A DNA stretch of 64,000 nucleotides from Temnopleurus reevesii (Eukaryota > Echinodermata > Echinoidea > Temnopleuroida > Temnopleuridae), in the NCBI GenBank assembly GCA_036244855.1, contig BQKZ01000015.1, forward strand, positions 148,784 to 212,783, read 5' to 3'. The first letter of the stretch is position 1. The number at the start of each line of letters is the position of its first letter. Positions 52,401 to 64,000 of the stretch are shown here, piece by piece. Both the position numbers and the translations under genes were made by a program. The notes beneath the pieces were generated by a model that did no database searches, was not told where the DNA came from, and saw only the letters and a program-made list of their open reading frames with translations.

Positions 52401-53100
52401 TTCCAAAGAAAACGGGTATAATTAAAGCATGAAATGCAGTTTTGTCAAAATGCGGCGATGTTCAGTGCTCCTACATGGTGGTTCTTTATCAGATTGCTTT
52501 CATCACGTTATCTTATGTAAACTTATTTCATCTTGTCCTTATAGTATTGAGCTTCCCGTGTATTACTACTCATCTGTTTGTCTTCTTTCTCCCCATCAAT
52601 CTATTGGTTTCACTTCCCGATTGAATTTGCGTTCCTTCACACTACAATTAGATTGGATTGAATATTTGATCGAATCCAAACAAACGAATGAAATAGGCAT
52701 ATCACCCTTGGAAAGAGATCGATCATATACAGCGACAGGCAGGAAAACACAGCCGTCCTTAACGTGATGAATGTAGGAATGATGATGCATAATAGGAATT
52801 GATAGTCAGGTGCAATCTACACGTGTGTGTCTACTTCCTGTATGGGTGGCATACAATGTTATCAGGTGCTCATTGTATGGAATGACTTTTCAACGAAATG
52901 TCAGCATATCACCATTTAGCTGTAATGTGCTATTTCAAAGCATTTCAATGTTACTTAAATCAATGAACACACATTATTATTTCATATTTCAATTAATGAC
53001 ATCATTGCTTCACATTACTATATGTATATATGATATGAAAATCATATGTTACCCAATCATACACATATTGCCCAATCAATTTCAATTTCAATATAGGTTT
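49413..53100. other. Non-coding, no gene recognised
   Basis: AT-rich sequence with no supported feature. The frame at 52429-52767 (112 codons) has no motif, no domain-like pattern and no splice-site support. Confidence 0.6.
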
Positions 53101-53120
53101 ATACTTCAACATACTTCAAT

Positions 53121-53240
53121 ATTCAATTCAATTCAATTCAATTCAATACAGTTTATTTCATATCACTTTAAAAAATACATGAAATAACAAATTAAAAGCA
53201 CATTATTTATAAGACAAAACAAGACAGCATGGAATGGCGA
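53121..53240 (-). repeat. (ATTCA)5 plus possible antisense non-LTR 3' end
   Basis: Five ATTCA units (53121-53145) are followed by atacagtttatttcatatcac. On the minus strand this reads GTGATATGAAATAAACTGTATTGAATTGAAT, a body ending in a pentamer tail, as left by many non-LTR elements. No coding remnant is visible. Confidence 0.5.
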
Positions 53241-55432
53241 AAAGGAGTGAAGTGAATATCATCAGGCAACAATCAATAATTAAGGTTTCAATTAGCCAGC
53301 TATTTTATCCTATGTATATCATGTATCATGTCTGTAATTGAAACTCGAGCTCGACGTTTCATCGTTGACAGCTTTCATTTTGTTGACGAGCACACTCAAG
53401 TACTGATACTTCACACAGGGCTTCCTTTTACCTTTTCGAGATTTGTACAAGATGCATAACAACAATATCATCTCATTCATAAAGGAAACCTATATAACCC
53501 AGATTTATACACTCTGATGATCGAGTTTGCTGGTGAGTTTGAATTGCCTCAGAAGTGATAAATGATAATTGTATTTGTTTGCCTGAAATCAATATTGCGT
53601 TATTTAAGAGCACAGTTTACATTTTATGTGTTCATGTGATATTTCTTATAGCGATAAGGTTTTAACTGGTTCAATGAATTGCTTCTGCATCAAAAATAGT
53701 CCAATGTGAGTAATTGATTTGTCAAAACATTAGCAACATATTATATGACCCATTTGACGACCATTGGTTAGTGATATACTGAGGCTGTGTTTCAACTGTG
53801 CAGTCATCTTTCGGGAAAATTTCGAAGAAAATAGGAAATTAAATCCCAGCTATCTTACAAATAAGTTAGTGGTACGATCTTACATTGCAAAGTGGTAGAG
53901 ATAATCCATTTGAAAAGATCTAGTACTGATCATTTATCAAAGACAAAGATTGGATCTCACTGCATTTGGATGACTGTGTCAAAATGGCTCAGCTGATAGA
54001 TGCACAAGTAATAAATTCGTAACAAATAACAGTTTTTACTGATAAAAGATAGCTTAAAAGATTATTATTTCATATTCAAAGCTTCAGATACTATTGATAT
54101 TCATTGCTAGTGGATCTTTAAAAATCTCATGAAAAAAAAAGCATTTTTAGCATCATCATCACATTCTGCGAAATGTGTCCATTCTTTTCACCATTTAGCT
54201 ATATTTTCATCTGTTTTCCAGTGAACAGACAATTCGAACAAAAAATGTTACATTGTCCACATGAACGGCATTTAGATATGAAAAAACGGAATTACATTAT
54301 AGAATTTGTCCTTTTTTATCACTAAACGTACCATAATATTTAATTTTAATATTAAGAATATTTCTAAAGAAATATGAAAAAACTCTGTAATAAAGTGAAT
54401 AGATTCTAGTCAAATTATCCATAATTTGCTGTCTCATGGAAATATTTCCGAAATGTTCTGCCTTGGAATCGCTTTAAATTATATTCTATGTAAAATAAAT
54501 CAAGCATTGTATGAAAATTGTCCCAAATTGATCTGGAATGATGTATATAACAGAATTCAGTCCACAAAAGGGATGCCCTCTCCTACAATCTAAGGAAATT
54601 CAAATCAACGCTTGTCAAGATACAAAACGCTAATAGCTGATTGGATATTGCACTGTGTTAAAATTATAGTCATCTTATTTCTAGACTGCGATCGACATCG
54701 TAAATAAGTTGAATTGGAGTTTTGGTAAAAGAGACTTATTCAGCCATCCACAGGTCTATTAATAATGCATTTTTTTCATCAAAGAAAATGATAAAACATG
54801 TGAAAGATTTTGTAGGAAAATCGGACTACATTGAAAATTGTCATGAATAGATTGTCAGGAATTTTCTACACTGTGCTCAATATTGTGCAATACCAAAGCA
54901 AGATATTCCAATCAAATTGTGCGCACCAAAAATGCATTTGCATGAAGTATATCTAACTAGAAATAGTAATTTTTCTGCAACTTTTGTCGTACATTTACTA
55001 GATATTATGAATCAAAACAAAGTGCTTTGAGACCTGTTTTTCCCCGATTGTTGTTACTTCTCTGACATCGAGCTCACATAGCGCCTTCATAAATATTGCA
55101 GTAGATATTGGATACCTTATCCCTGCCTGGGGTATCCGCCAAGGTGTCATTTGTATTTCTTTTTGCGGTGAAGTTTAATCAAAAGCTGGTTTTCCATCCG
55201 TCAGAATACCAATGTAGTGTATATATATTGCATGCATTGAATCATACATTAATTGGCATTTATTGCCATAAATGTTCATGTATCTACGGTAGATATTAAC
55301 ATGTTGGTATTCATATTCCCAACCTTTCTGATCTAATCTGGATTTTCTTTAATCAGATCTGAATGATAACTATCATTTTAAATAGCTTGATTAATCATAT
55401 TATTAGATTGTAGCCTCGAGCTCAAAAACCCA

Positions 55433-55466
<34 letters not shown>

Positions 55467-56827
55467 TCCACACATACAAACGCACACGTACAAGAACAAA
55501 CCCACAACAATCCACATATTTTAGTTTTTGCTTGGACATTTCCGGATATTTTATTGAAAGCAAGTTTGAAGGAATAACTTGTTGAAAATAAATATCGTAG
55601 TCCGAGTATAAATATTTTTCCAGATTGTCACCTATCGAAGGGACATTCTCATGCGAAAGATCGTTCAATCGCACGTTATCTGAATGATGGGAGAATGCAA
55701 ATGGATATCCGTGCATGGACTACCCTAAAATTTATAACATTTTATAACTCACTGTTTTTTAAGGCAGGTGAAATTATGAAGTGTATCGTTAATTTAATAA
55801 AGGAATTTGTAATTTGATGACAGTTGTGATTTTTACTTTCTGCTTTAGACAGTCCCTTTGTTATACGGAACATGAAGAGTAATCGATCACCACATTAGTA
55901 ATTAATAGCCCCTGAAGCTACCATGTGAGATTGATATGATTTATCATGTCATTTATATTTTTATTCTATTTTAGGTTTTAATCCCAACTGATATGTAATA
56001 CCGTATATCGTTTTATTTTGAGAGTCTTCCCTCCTCTGAGTTTCTTCACAAATCAATTTTTGCTAGGATTACTTATCAGATATCAGTATAATCATTTGTA
56101 TGGCGAGTCGTGTAGTAATTGATTTTTTGATTGTGTTTATAATATCAGTATTGAATAGCAAAATATTTGCAGATAAGTGATTCTTTTTTTAACATCAAAA
56201 GATTGAATAGCGTTTAGAATCACTGTCATGAAATGCAAGCTGACCGGATTCCAAATTGAAGTTATCACAATGTATGCATAAACAATGTATATTCATTATC
56301 ATCATCTGTAATAACGAATACCTTATAAACAAGAACCTTTTGCTACTAATGGAAAATTTTTCTTAAATACTAAATTCTAAGCAAGATTCTGAATTCGTGA
56401 AAAGCGTATCAAGACGCAATGAACATTTACAAACAATCATGAGTAATGGTTTAATTATACAATTGAAAATAGCTATCATCGTGTTCAATCATCTCAAGTG
56501 TCGATTCCATTGATCTGAATAATTATCTAAGAACCTCCCTTTCGATTCCACATATTGTTTTCATGTTTATTGCATTGACTATTTCATTGGTGGATGGTGT
56601 GTTCATACAATCTCTCAACTTCTGCTAACTTGTTGAAATGCTGCGAAATTCAGATATTTTGTGAATCTAAGATCCCGTTCAAATTTTTTTCTTTACAAAA
56701 GCGGCTTCTATAAATCTAGTTTAAAAAGCCGATTTGGGAGAGCCAGTTGTATTTTTGTAAACTAGAATCCATGAAGTGGATTTCACTTCACGCAAAGTGG
56801 ATCTATTGCTAGGCGATGAATATACAT
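53241..56827. other. Non-coding; CA microsatellite
   Basis: No gene recognised. A CA repeat lies at 55441-55466 and forces a Cys/Val run in a minus-strand frame (55378-55716). The remaining part of that frame has no motif. Confidence 0.6.
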
Positions 56828-56980
56828 CTGGGGCCCGTAACATAAAGCTTTGCGATTAATCGCTATTTGATTTTGCGATCAATTGCAAACTTTTGTACAT
56901 GATTTTCCATAGACTAGCGATTGATATCAATCGCTACCAGATTAGCAATTGATCGCAAACCTTTATGTTACGGGGCCCAG
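56828..56980. mobile_element. GGGGCC-TIR MITE, copy 2
   Basis: A 153-bp element with ends CTGGGGCCCGTAACATAAAG and its inverse (one mismatch, 56961-56980). It is clearly the same family as 40905-41036: shared GTAACATAAAG ends and a shared central CCATAGACT. The interior holds several GCGATTGAT/ATCAATCGC palindromic units. Confidence 0.85.
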
Positions 56981-59900
56981 GTAGCTTCTTCCCTCGACCC
57001 CCGCTACGCTCTCCCACTGACTGCACGTATAACTCTTGTGAGCGCTTCAATGTCACCGGAAGGTTAGATCGCTAAGGCTACTTTACGAACCTGGAGCTGA
57101 ACTGGTTCGTGGTAACGAAATATTACCTTCCGAAGTGAATGTCCAAACCAGTTTAGAAATTCACTTTCGTGACCGCTTTTTCGCTCAGATCTACTGCTAA
57201 ACTATTTTATGTTAAACTGATTTCGTTGAAGTGGTTAAGTGCCGGAGAACTGAACGGAGTCTAACAATAAGCTATTCATCAGGAATCAGAAACAAATATC
57301 GCAAGGTCTTACTTTTGATTTGATTTGAGTTATGTCCCGGAGAAGTTAGGAGGCGATAATAGTACTTTAACCCAGATTATATTAGCCTATATGCAGTGCA
57401 TGGGCAACGTGGTATTATTAATAAAAAGTTATGGGCATACAGAATGACGAGAAGAGAACATTCTTTACTTACGCCTCTCGTCATTCGTGGGTGAAAATTG
57501 CCAATTTTACCGAAGGATGGTTGAGCGGAACAAATAATTTTAGAAACGCTTAACCTTTATAGAACCATGCTGTGCAAACGTCTGCTTTTGAATTTTACAG
57601 AGAAGTTCAAGCCGGAGAGTGGGGTACCGTTGGGATTGCTGATGGAATGAGGATAATATAGAAGGAATAAATCAATCAATTTAGCCAGTGAATGATCCAG
57701 TCATTTGGGGAAGGAAATTTGTATTTTCAACTTTTTCTCAAAGTCGGATTGAAGCATGATGCTGTATTCTATTTTTACCTTTCTTCACCTTTCTGCAGAT
57801 TCTTTTAATCATTCATGAGTCTGCCAATGACGTTGTTGATGATTCACCAGTAGCAGAAGGAATGTAACCAAAGCTTCATTTATATGGATATGACTGACCG
57901 AACATAATTTGTTATAGTTTACTATAAGATCTTGGATTTGAATGTACACTCATCGTATTAAGTAGTGGATAATTTCACCATAACTGTTGGTATACTTTTC
58001 ACATTAAATAATCCATGCAATCGGTTTTTTTTTAAATAATTAATACAATTAAAATCATTCCCGGCCAAGATGGCCTGATTTTGGATGTATTCGTGTATAC
58101 ATGTTGTTACATTGTTGTTCGGAATGCAGACATTATTAAAGTCTTGTGTTGTGTGAGGTGTCATACCTGGAATTTGAAACATTTCATCAAGCGAAAGAAA
58201 ATAAATAATCTTTTGAAGACGACCCAGTTGCAGCTGATGCCTTCAGCATGTTTGTGCTGAATCTAATGAGCGGGTCTTTCATTGGAATTAGTTGTGACAG
58301 TAAGAGGATACGAGCCGTGATGTCCGCAACACATCAGTCTGGCGTCCCACAAAAAAACTAGGACAGAGTGACAACGAATATTGAAATTCCATCTCGAAGT
58401 TATTTTTGTGAAGGGAACTGACAGGCGTGAAAAGTTTGATTCTTTATTAAAGAGCTTGGGACACTCTTTTAAACACGGCGGAGTGAAATTTATTCGAAGT
58501 CTAAGGCCACTTGATGAGGTTTGCGGAAAATAATGGATAGTGGAGCATTCGCCTGCCTTGAGATGCTGACAGTACAAGAGGACTTTAAATAACCGTGGTA
58601 CTGTTTGTTTGCATTATCACATCATTTTCATTCGTTCAGGATTAATGAAATGGCCTTGAGAGACAATTTGTTCGAATTTGTTTCAAGTTTGACTAAATTT
58701 ATTGAATAATAATTGAATGATAATAATTTTAATTCGTCATGGTTGTGAAAAAATTTCTCTCTGCAAGCAATACTACAGGACAGTTCAGCAATGTTAGATG
58801 GATGTGCGCATTTAGAGGAAAATGTCTCATGGAGCAAAAATTAACAAAATGGTACGGTGTAAAGAAACCTGGCTGTACTAGTTACAGTAAAAGAGCTATT
58901 TGATGAAATGGAAATTAAAGCAATGTGTCGGTTTGTTATGTTGAAAATCATATTGCAAGTCTACTATTTAAATCCTCTTACCCTATCGCGATCCTCAAAT
59001 ATGGGGGCTTGTCCAGGACTTGAATTCACCACACTTGATATCAGAACACACCATATTACACCCCTGTTGGTTTTGTTCTTTTGAATCATAAATACGGTGT
59101 TGCATTTACAAAGAAGGCTTTTTTTATTATTCGGAAGCTCATAAATCATAGTCCAAAAAAGCATAATGTCATGGGCGGAGATAAATATTTAGCTCGTAAA
59201 GAATGCTTGAATTTAATTGTTATTTGGGGAATATGCATCGTACGGGAAGTTTGTAAAAACTTTCCCTTTTCATTTTCAGGATTAGATAAGGTATCTATTA
59301 CAACAGTAAATTGCTCAAGGCTTCAAGCATCATGCATTCACCTCGACGGAGGTCAGTTGCACTAATCGAGGCAAGCCTGATTTGATTAGCATCAATTTGT
59401 TCGATCAATTTTGAGTGTGCTTTGAATTGATTATAAATCTGTGGACTGGAACCAGCGAGCAGCAGGAACACATTACCGAGTTCATCTGACTGAACGAGAT
59501 GAATAGTGTTTGACCGTCAACTCAGCAACAGCTTAATATCACATTATGTTTAGCCAGAAAGAATTGTATTTACACAAATATGTGTGTGTGTGTGTGTGTT
59601 TCAGAGAGAGTGGGTATATGATTATAAGTTACGGATTTAGTTCAATAAACACTGTCGATGAATTAACAGGACTAGAAAAGGCTTCCATTATTTTAGTCTC
59701 TTTCAAAAGTGATGTCGTTTATAAATCCTCTGGATGGCAGTTAATAAATTCTTCCTGCTTCAGAAGTGGTTGGATGTGGAGCAAAAAAAAAGATGTATGT
59801 AATCTGATCCGGAACAAAAAGCAAAAGCGGAACGGCCTCTAAAGATTTGAGTAACTGTGGATGGGCTTTGGATTGGCCTTGACGTCCATTTAAAGTCAAG

Positions 59901-60601
59901 CCACTGACAGGAAGGCAGAAGGGGGTGTTTACCTGAAAGCAAGCCGATCATTGCATTCTCATTCGTGCTAAGTGTAACGTAAACAACACGTTCCACAATC
60001 GATCCAGAGGCACTTCGCTGTGTCAGTACCTTGATCAATCATTCTAACAACTCTCACAGAGATAGCTTTCAAAGATAATTGTGATTCAACCAAGCCATTA
60101 GAGCATGTCACAAAATAAATTACAAGCCGAATTCCTGGAAGATTATAATTTGGCAAGTGTTCTTATCTACACAAATATACCGCATGTAATAACATCAACA
60201 AGTGTAACAAGAAACATGTCTACTTCCTTTCAAGTGGAATACGGAGAAAATTAGAGAAAAGTCGAATTCGATTGGTTGAATATGAAATGGAAGATGAAAA
60301 GAAAAAGTTCTGAAATTAATCAATATACCGGTAAAGAAGTATATATTGTAACATCAGTATGTACTGAAAGTAGTAACCTGTAGCCTGTACTAGAACCAAG
60401 GATCCTTCTATCCCTTCTAAAACCAAGCAAGTGAAAAAGCAGGAAGGCATCAAACCTTCAAATTTATGCTTGTCACAGGCTATAGGCTGTAATTATGTTT
60501 AATTTAGAATGCTTACAATGCAAACAAAGCAGCACGACTCATATATTGTAAATCTAAATATGATCATGTGTCCCATTTAATATCACCACTGGCTACATAT
60601 T
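56981..60601. other. Non-coding, no gene recognised
   Basis: Several 60-104 codon frames on both strands (57958-58182, 58263-58577, 59081-59365, 59546-59842, 59760-60038) were inspected. None shows a recognisable domain. A GT microsatellite lies at 59581-59599. One of these could be a real short exon, but nothing in the sequence establishes it. Confidence 0.5.
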
Positions 60602-61064
60602 AATAATTGCATAACCTATAAAACCTTGTCCCTCACTTCCAAATGTGTGAACAATCTTGCTCCAGTATACCTTGCAGATCTACTCCTCCCTCATACATTT
60701 AAGTACAATACCCGTCCTACAATGTCAAAAACACTCGTCGTCCCTCGTACCAACAAACGCATAGGTGATAGGGCATTCTCGAACTGTCCCACGTATCTGG
60801 AATTCTCTACCCTTCATGATTAAAAATAGTCAAACACTCTCTTAATTTGAGAAGTTTCTCAAAACGCATTTTTTTGTAATTCAATGCTCCATTGATATGT
60901 CAACTTACTTGTTTGTAATCTATGTATTCTCATTATGTTATTTCTATTCATGTATGCATTTGTTGGCCTGTTCTGTATTTCTTCTACCTTCCCTAAAATA
61001 TGCTTTGAATCTTACGAAAAGTGCTTTATAAATGCAAATTAGTATTATTATTATTATTATATTG
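60602..61064 (+). pseudogene. 3' end of a CR1/L2/Jockey-type LINE ORF2, degraded
   Basis: From about 60620 the frame reads SLTSKCVNNLAPVYLADLL, then VPRTNKRIGDRAFSN, the hallmark C-terminal segment of non-LTR retrotransposon ORF2 proteins (NLAP.YL.DLL ... VPR...GDRAFS...LWNSLP). Around 60795 it shifts into another frame that continues WNSLPFMIKNSQTLS, a stop, then FEKFLKTHFF, so at least one frameshift and one nonsense mutation have accumulated. The 3' untranslated part ends GTGCTTTATAAATGCAAATT and an ATT tandem tail at 61042-61063, a typical end for this class. No reverse-transcriptase or endonuclease domain is present upstream, so it is a dead 5'-truncated copy. The exact clade is not certain. 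Confidence 0.85.
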
Positions 61065-64000
61065 AATTTTGTAGTCTAGACATTTTCTCAGCATAGTTTC
61101 TCTTTATCTAATCACACTCCCACTTGCTCGACAATACGCACATGAATAATGTGTGTAGTAAGTGCAAAACATTCCGTATTTTAAATTAATGCACAAATAT
61201 TGATTGTCCTTGTAATTTCGCAAGCTATACTCCATTGCAAGAGTCTGATAGACCATGACATTATAGTTATGAGTAGTCAATTGTACATAGCATTTTCCAA
61301 ACTACCACGAGGTAAGTTCAATTAGTCATGTTCAAAGCACCAGACGCACTCCCATTATTCAATTGAAATGTTAAGATGGCATCAAAGTGGGAGTCCAGAC
61401 GATTTAATGTAATGAAGAATCGTCCTACCACTGAGATACTTGAGTATGGTCATACTCGAGTAAGGTTTTATTTTCATTCCAAAATAGTCCTATGCCTCAA
61501 ATTATAAGGGGTGTTTAATGTGTGCCGAATTCAATTTGGTCATATTTTGCATTATATAAAAAAATCATCTTCGACTGATGCTTTTATATTATGCTTTGTT
61601 TTATGTTCAGATGTGAAAAGGTGTCAAACATGTTGGCATTGATGAAGTTGCCATTTAGTATATTTTAAAGACGTTTCATCCCCGAATAATGTCAGATAAA
61701 CAAGACGACCGAATACAAAGATAATCAACATTGTGACTTGTGGTTTAGTCCTGTATAACGACTTGTTACATGATGTTCACTTTTTGTCAATAAAATTGTA
61801 GAATGCTAAAAAGCAAATGCCATACTTGGCAATGAAGAAGATCGATAGAAGACATGAATAACCAATGTTTAAATTGACAACGCTTGTAGTGGAATACTAA
61901 TTGTTGCTAAAATTATACTGTTGCACAGTACATATTCATTGCCCGAGTGTCTGCACTGTTTAAACTTTCTATAATACTACATGAAATGGAAACTTCCAAA
62001 AATGTATAGGGTAAAACCTGCACAGTACTTTGTAAAAACATATTTTTTCCGAATTTAACAACCCCCCCCCCCCTGTCCCTCGCACGTATGCAAATTCCCT
62101 GAAATATATCTGACGAAAGTCACTTATCGAAGAATCTGTTTTAGTCGTTTTTGCCCATCGACTGTCTTCCGGAATTGTTTAAATAGAGAAGGACGTCCGG
62201 TGTTGACCCGACCGTATGAGCGTGAATGATGTTCTGGTTAGCCTTTTGTTCAACAAAACTTTTTTTTTACTTCCTGTGCATATTAACGACTTTTTTTAGA
62301 ATATCTATATTTGGAATATTATGAATTATTTTGGATGCAAAATTGTTACCCAGTGGTCCTTTAAATTTTTACCCTGACAATGGTCTCTATAGATTAACAT
62401 GAAAACATTTAAATATTTTTAACAAAATGAGTATGATCTGGCTAAAGTGAATCAAATGTATACTGATGTGTTATACATCAAATTTCACCAAATTTCTGAT
62501 TAGCGTGAAGCATAGATTTTATGAATAGATGTATGCAAAATATTTCTTATTCTTGCTTGTTTCCAAACTGTTTCTTCATTACCAGCCAGAAACAGTCTTT
62601 CATTTGCTTTTACCGGGTCCTTTTTTAATTGAGTTAGGGTTCCTTACCCTTTCCTAGCAAATATGCAGGCAAATTAACAAATTAAGTAGATTCCCATCGG
62701 ATAGAAAGGTCATAGTTGCAGAGAAAAGGTCAAAGAGTCATTAGTATTGTTTAAGACAAAAGCAAACCGAAAATCAAATCTGAGCACTATATTAATTATT
62801 TGTAAGTGCTACAAGATTTTTCGTCCGCCAAACGAAACGAACTTGTGTTCTACTGTATTCCATTACATAACTAACAAAGCCATCTGGGAATGTGTATGAA
62901 ATACGGAGGTGTATTTTGACATTACTATTTTTTCGTTTGATTCAGAATTTAGAGAAAGAGGGAGGCAAGATACGAAAAAAAATTAAAGCTCTTGAAAGTC
63001 GATCCATTTCCATACGCCATGGCCAAGAATATAGATTATATTTATCTTTCAAATATTAAGAACTCCTAGTAGAATACTAGACCTGCAAATAGTCAAACTT
63101 TAATGACTCTTCAAACTTTTGATTACAAACAATACTACATCGTATGTTCTACCCCGACAGCAACTTTCAGCAACGGATCCCATAACAAATTTCAGCTAAT
63201 AAGAAATTCCCTGCAATGGTAGGCATAATGGGTTTTTTTTCAAATGTTACCAGAATATTAACGCGCTCTCGATAATTTCAGGCGGGGCAGGTTACACATG
63301 TTACCATTCAAAATCCAACGTCAGTCGATCGACCGGCTGATCAGCGTATACTGTGTGCTCAGGGAGTGTTTCAATGTTCAAGAATGCTAGACAGACTAAG
63401 GCTAAAAACGCAAAGGTGCGAGTCGGCCTTTCAGGCGGGGGAAGCGGTATGTTTCACATACTATCAATAAGACTTAATTCCCACTCGTGAGGCGGGGGAC
63501 TGGATTGAAAAGCTTGAAGTTTGAAATCGTGTTGTCTCGATATTCACGTGATATTCTTATCGCGATACCAGCGGTCAGCTCTGATTTATTATGGTAAAAC
63601 CACGACACAATTGGTGACTAAATTTGTTAGCTGTGAATAATCATGATAATGTACAAATTCATATAAAAATTATACACAAAAATGAATGAAGAGTTGTCCG
63701 GTATTGCATAAAAGATTCCGTCAAAGATGCTGGCCAGACGAAGTGCCATAAATGACAAGGATCATGATATTATTGAGACTCGGACGATTCATAGTATGAT
63801 TCATGAAAAGAAACATAATCCGATCTTATTCAAATGTTCACGTTTTGATCATCTCTCTTCAACTATTAATATACTTAAAGTATATTGCTGTTGTTTTTGT
63901 TATTGCAAATGATCCGTTACACGCAAAGAGATCAATAATCGTAGTATCTGTCTCTATTATTTGAAGCATTGATACATTTTGTATTATGTATCAGTAATGT
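61065..64000. other. Non-coding, no gene recognised
   Basis: No credible frame. A 10-bp hairpin (CTTGAGTATG with CATACTCGAG) lies at about 61439-61460, and a C12 run at 62062-62073. Two AGGCGGGG motifs occur at about 63434 and 63490. Confidence 0.6.

Noticed and set aside
55378..55716. 112-codon minus-strand frame with Cys/Val run
   Set aside because: The run is the CA microsatellite; the rest has no motif.
59760..60156. Minus-strand frames with an internal CAG|GTAAAC donor-like site as an exon
   Set aside because: No protein family recognised, and the two candidate frames disagree.

Overview
The window looks like AT-rich, repeat-dense nuclear DNA from a marine deuterostome, most likely an echinoderm and plausibly a sea urchin. 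The evidence for this is indirect: one spliced exon of a calcium-sensing-receptor-like class C GPCR, a tRNA-derived SINE whose body and 3' tail I associate with echinoderm and other deuterostome SINEs, a CR1/L2/Jockey-type LINE 3' end, many short inverted-repeat elements, and compound C(n)/CT(n) microsatellites. Nothing suggests bacteria, a plasmid or a virus: there are no operons, no Shine-Dalgarno sites and no CRISPR array.

The only convincing host coding sequence is at the left edge. One internal exon (766-1514, minus strand) encodes part of the extracellular ligand-binding domain of a class C receptor, with a clean acceptor and donor. The downstream exons should lie left of base 1. No upstream exon was recognised in the remaining ~62 kb, so the rest is either a very long intron or upstream region, or the exon belongs to a broken gene copy.

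The rest is non-coding DNA shaped by mobile elements. 7038-7531 is an inverted-repeat element whose right arm appears split by extra sequence. 8631-17203 is a complicated duplicated region: a diverged X-Y tandem pair, plus a second near-identical copy of part of it, joined by single-n junctions and ending at a 520-n gap. This looks like unmerged haplotypes, possibly with a real 3.5 kb presence/absence difference. 22779-23041 is a foldback element. 27086-27586 is an element bounded by TTAA. 31590-31725 is an element bounded by TA. 40905-41036 and 56828-56980 are two copies of one MITE family. 28675-29140 and 34590-35042 are two diverged copies of an unnamed repeat. 49128-49412 is a SINE. 60602-61064 is a dead LINE 3' end whose tail resembles that of the SINE.

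Several single n characters (10291, 11885, 15461, 20927, 43433) mark contig joins, and three of them can be shown to sit beside duplicated sequence. Anyone using this window should treat order and copy number around those points as provisional. I found no new gene system; the most interesting material is the set of non-autonomous elements and the structural haplotype problem at 9.6-17.7 kb.
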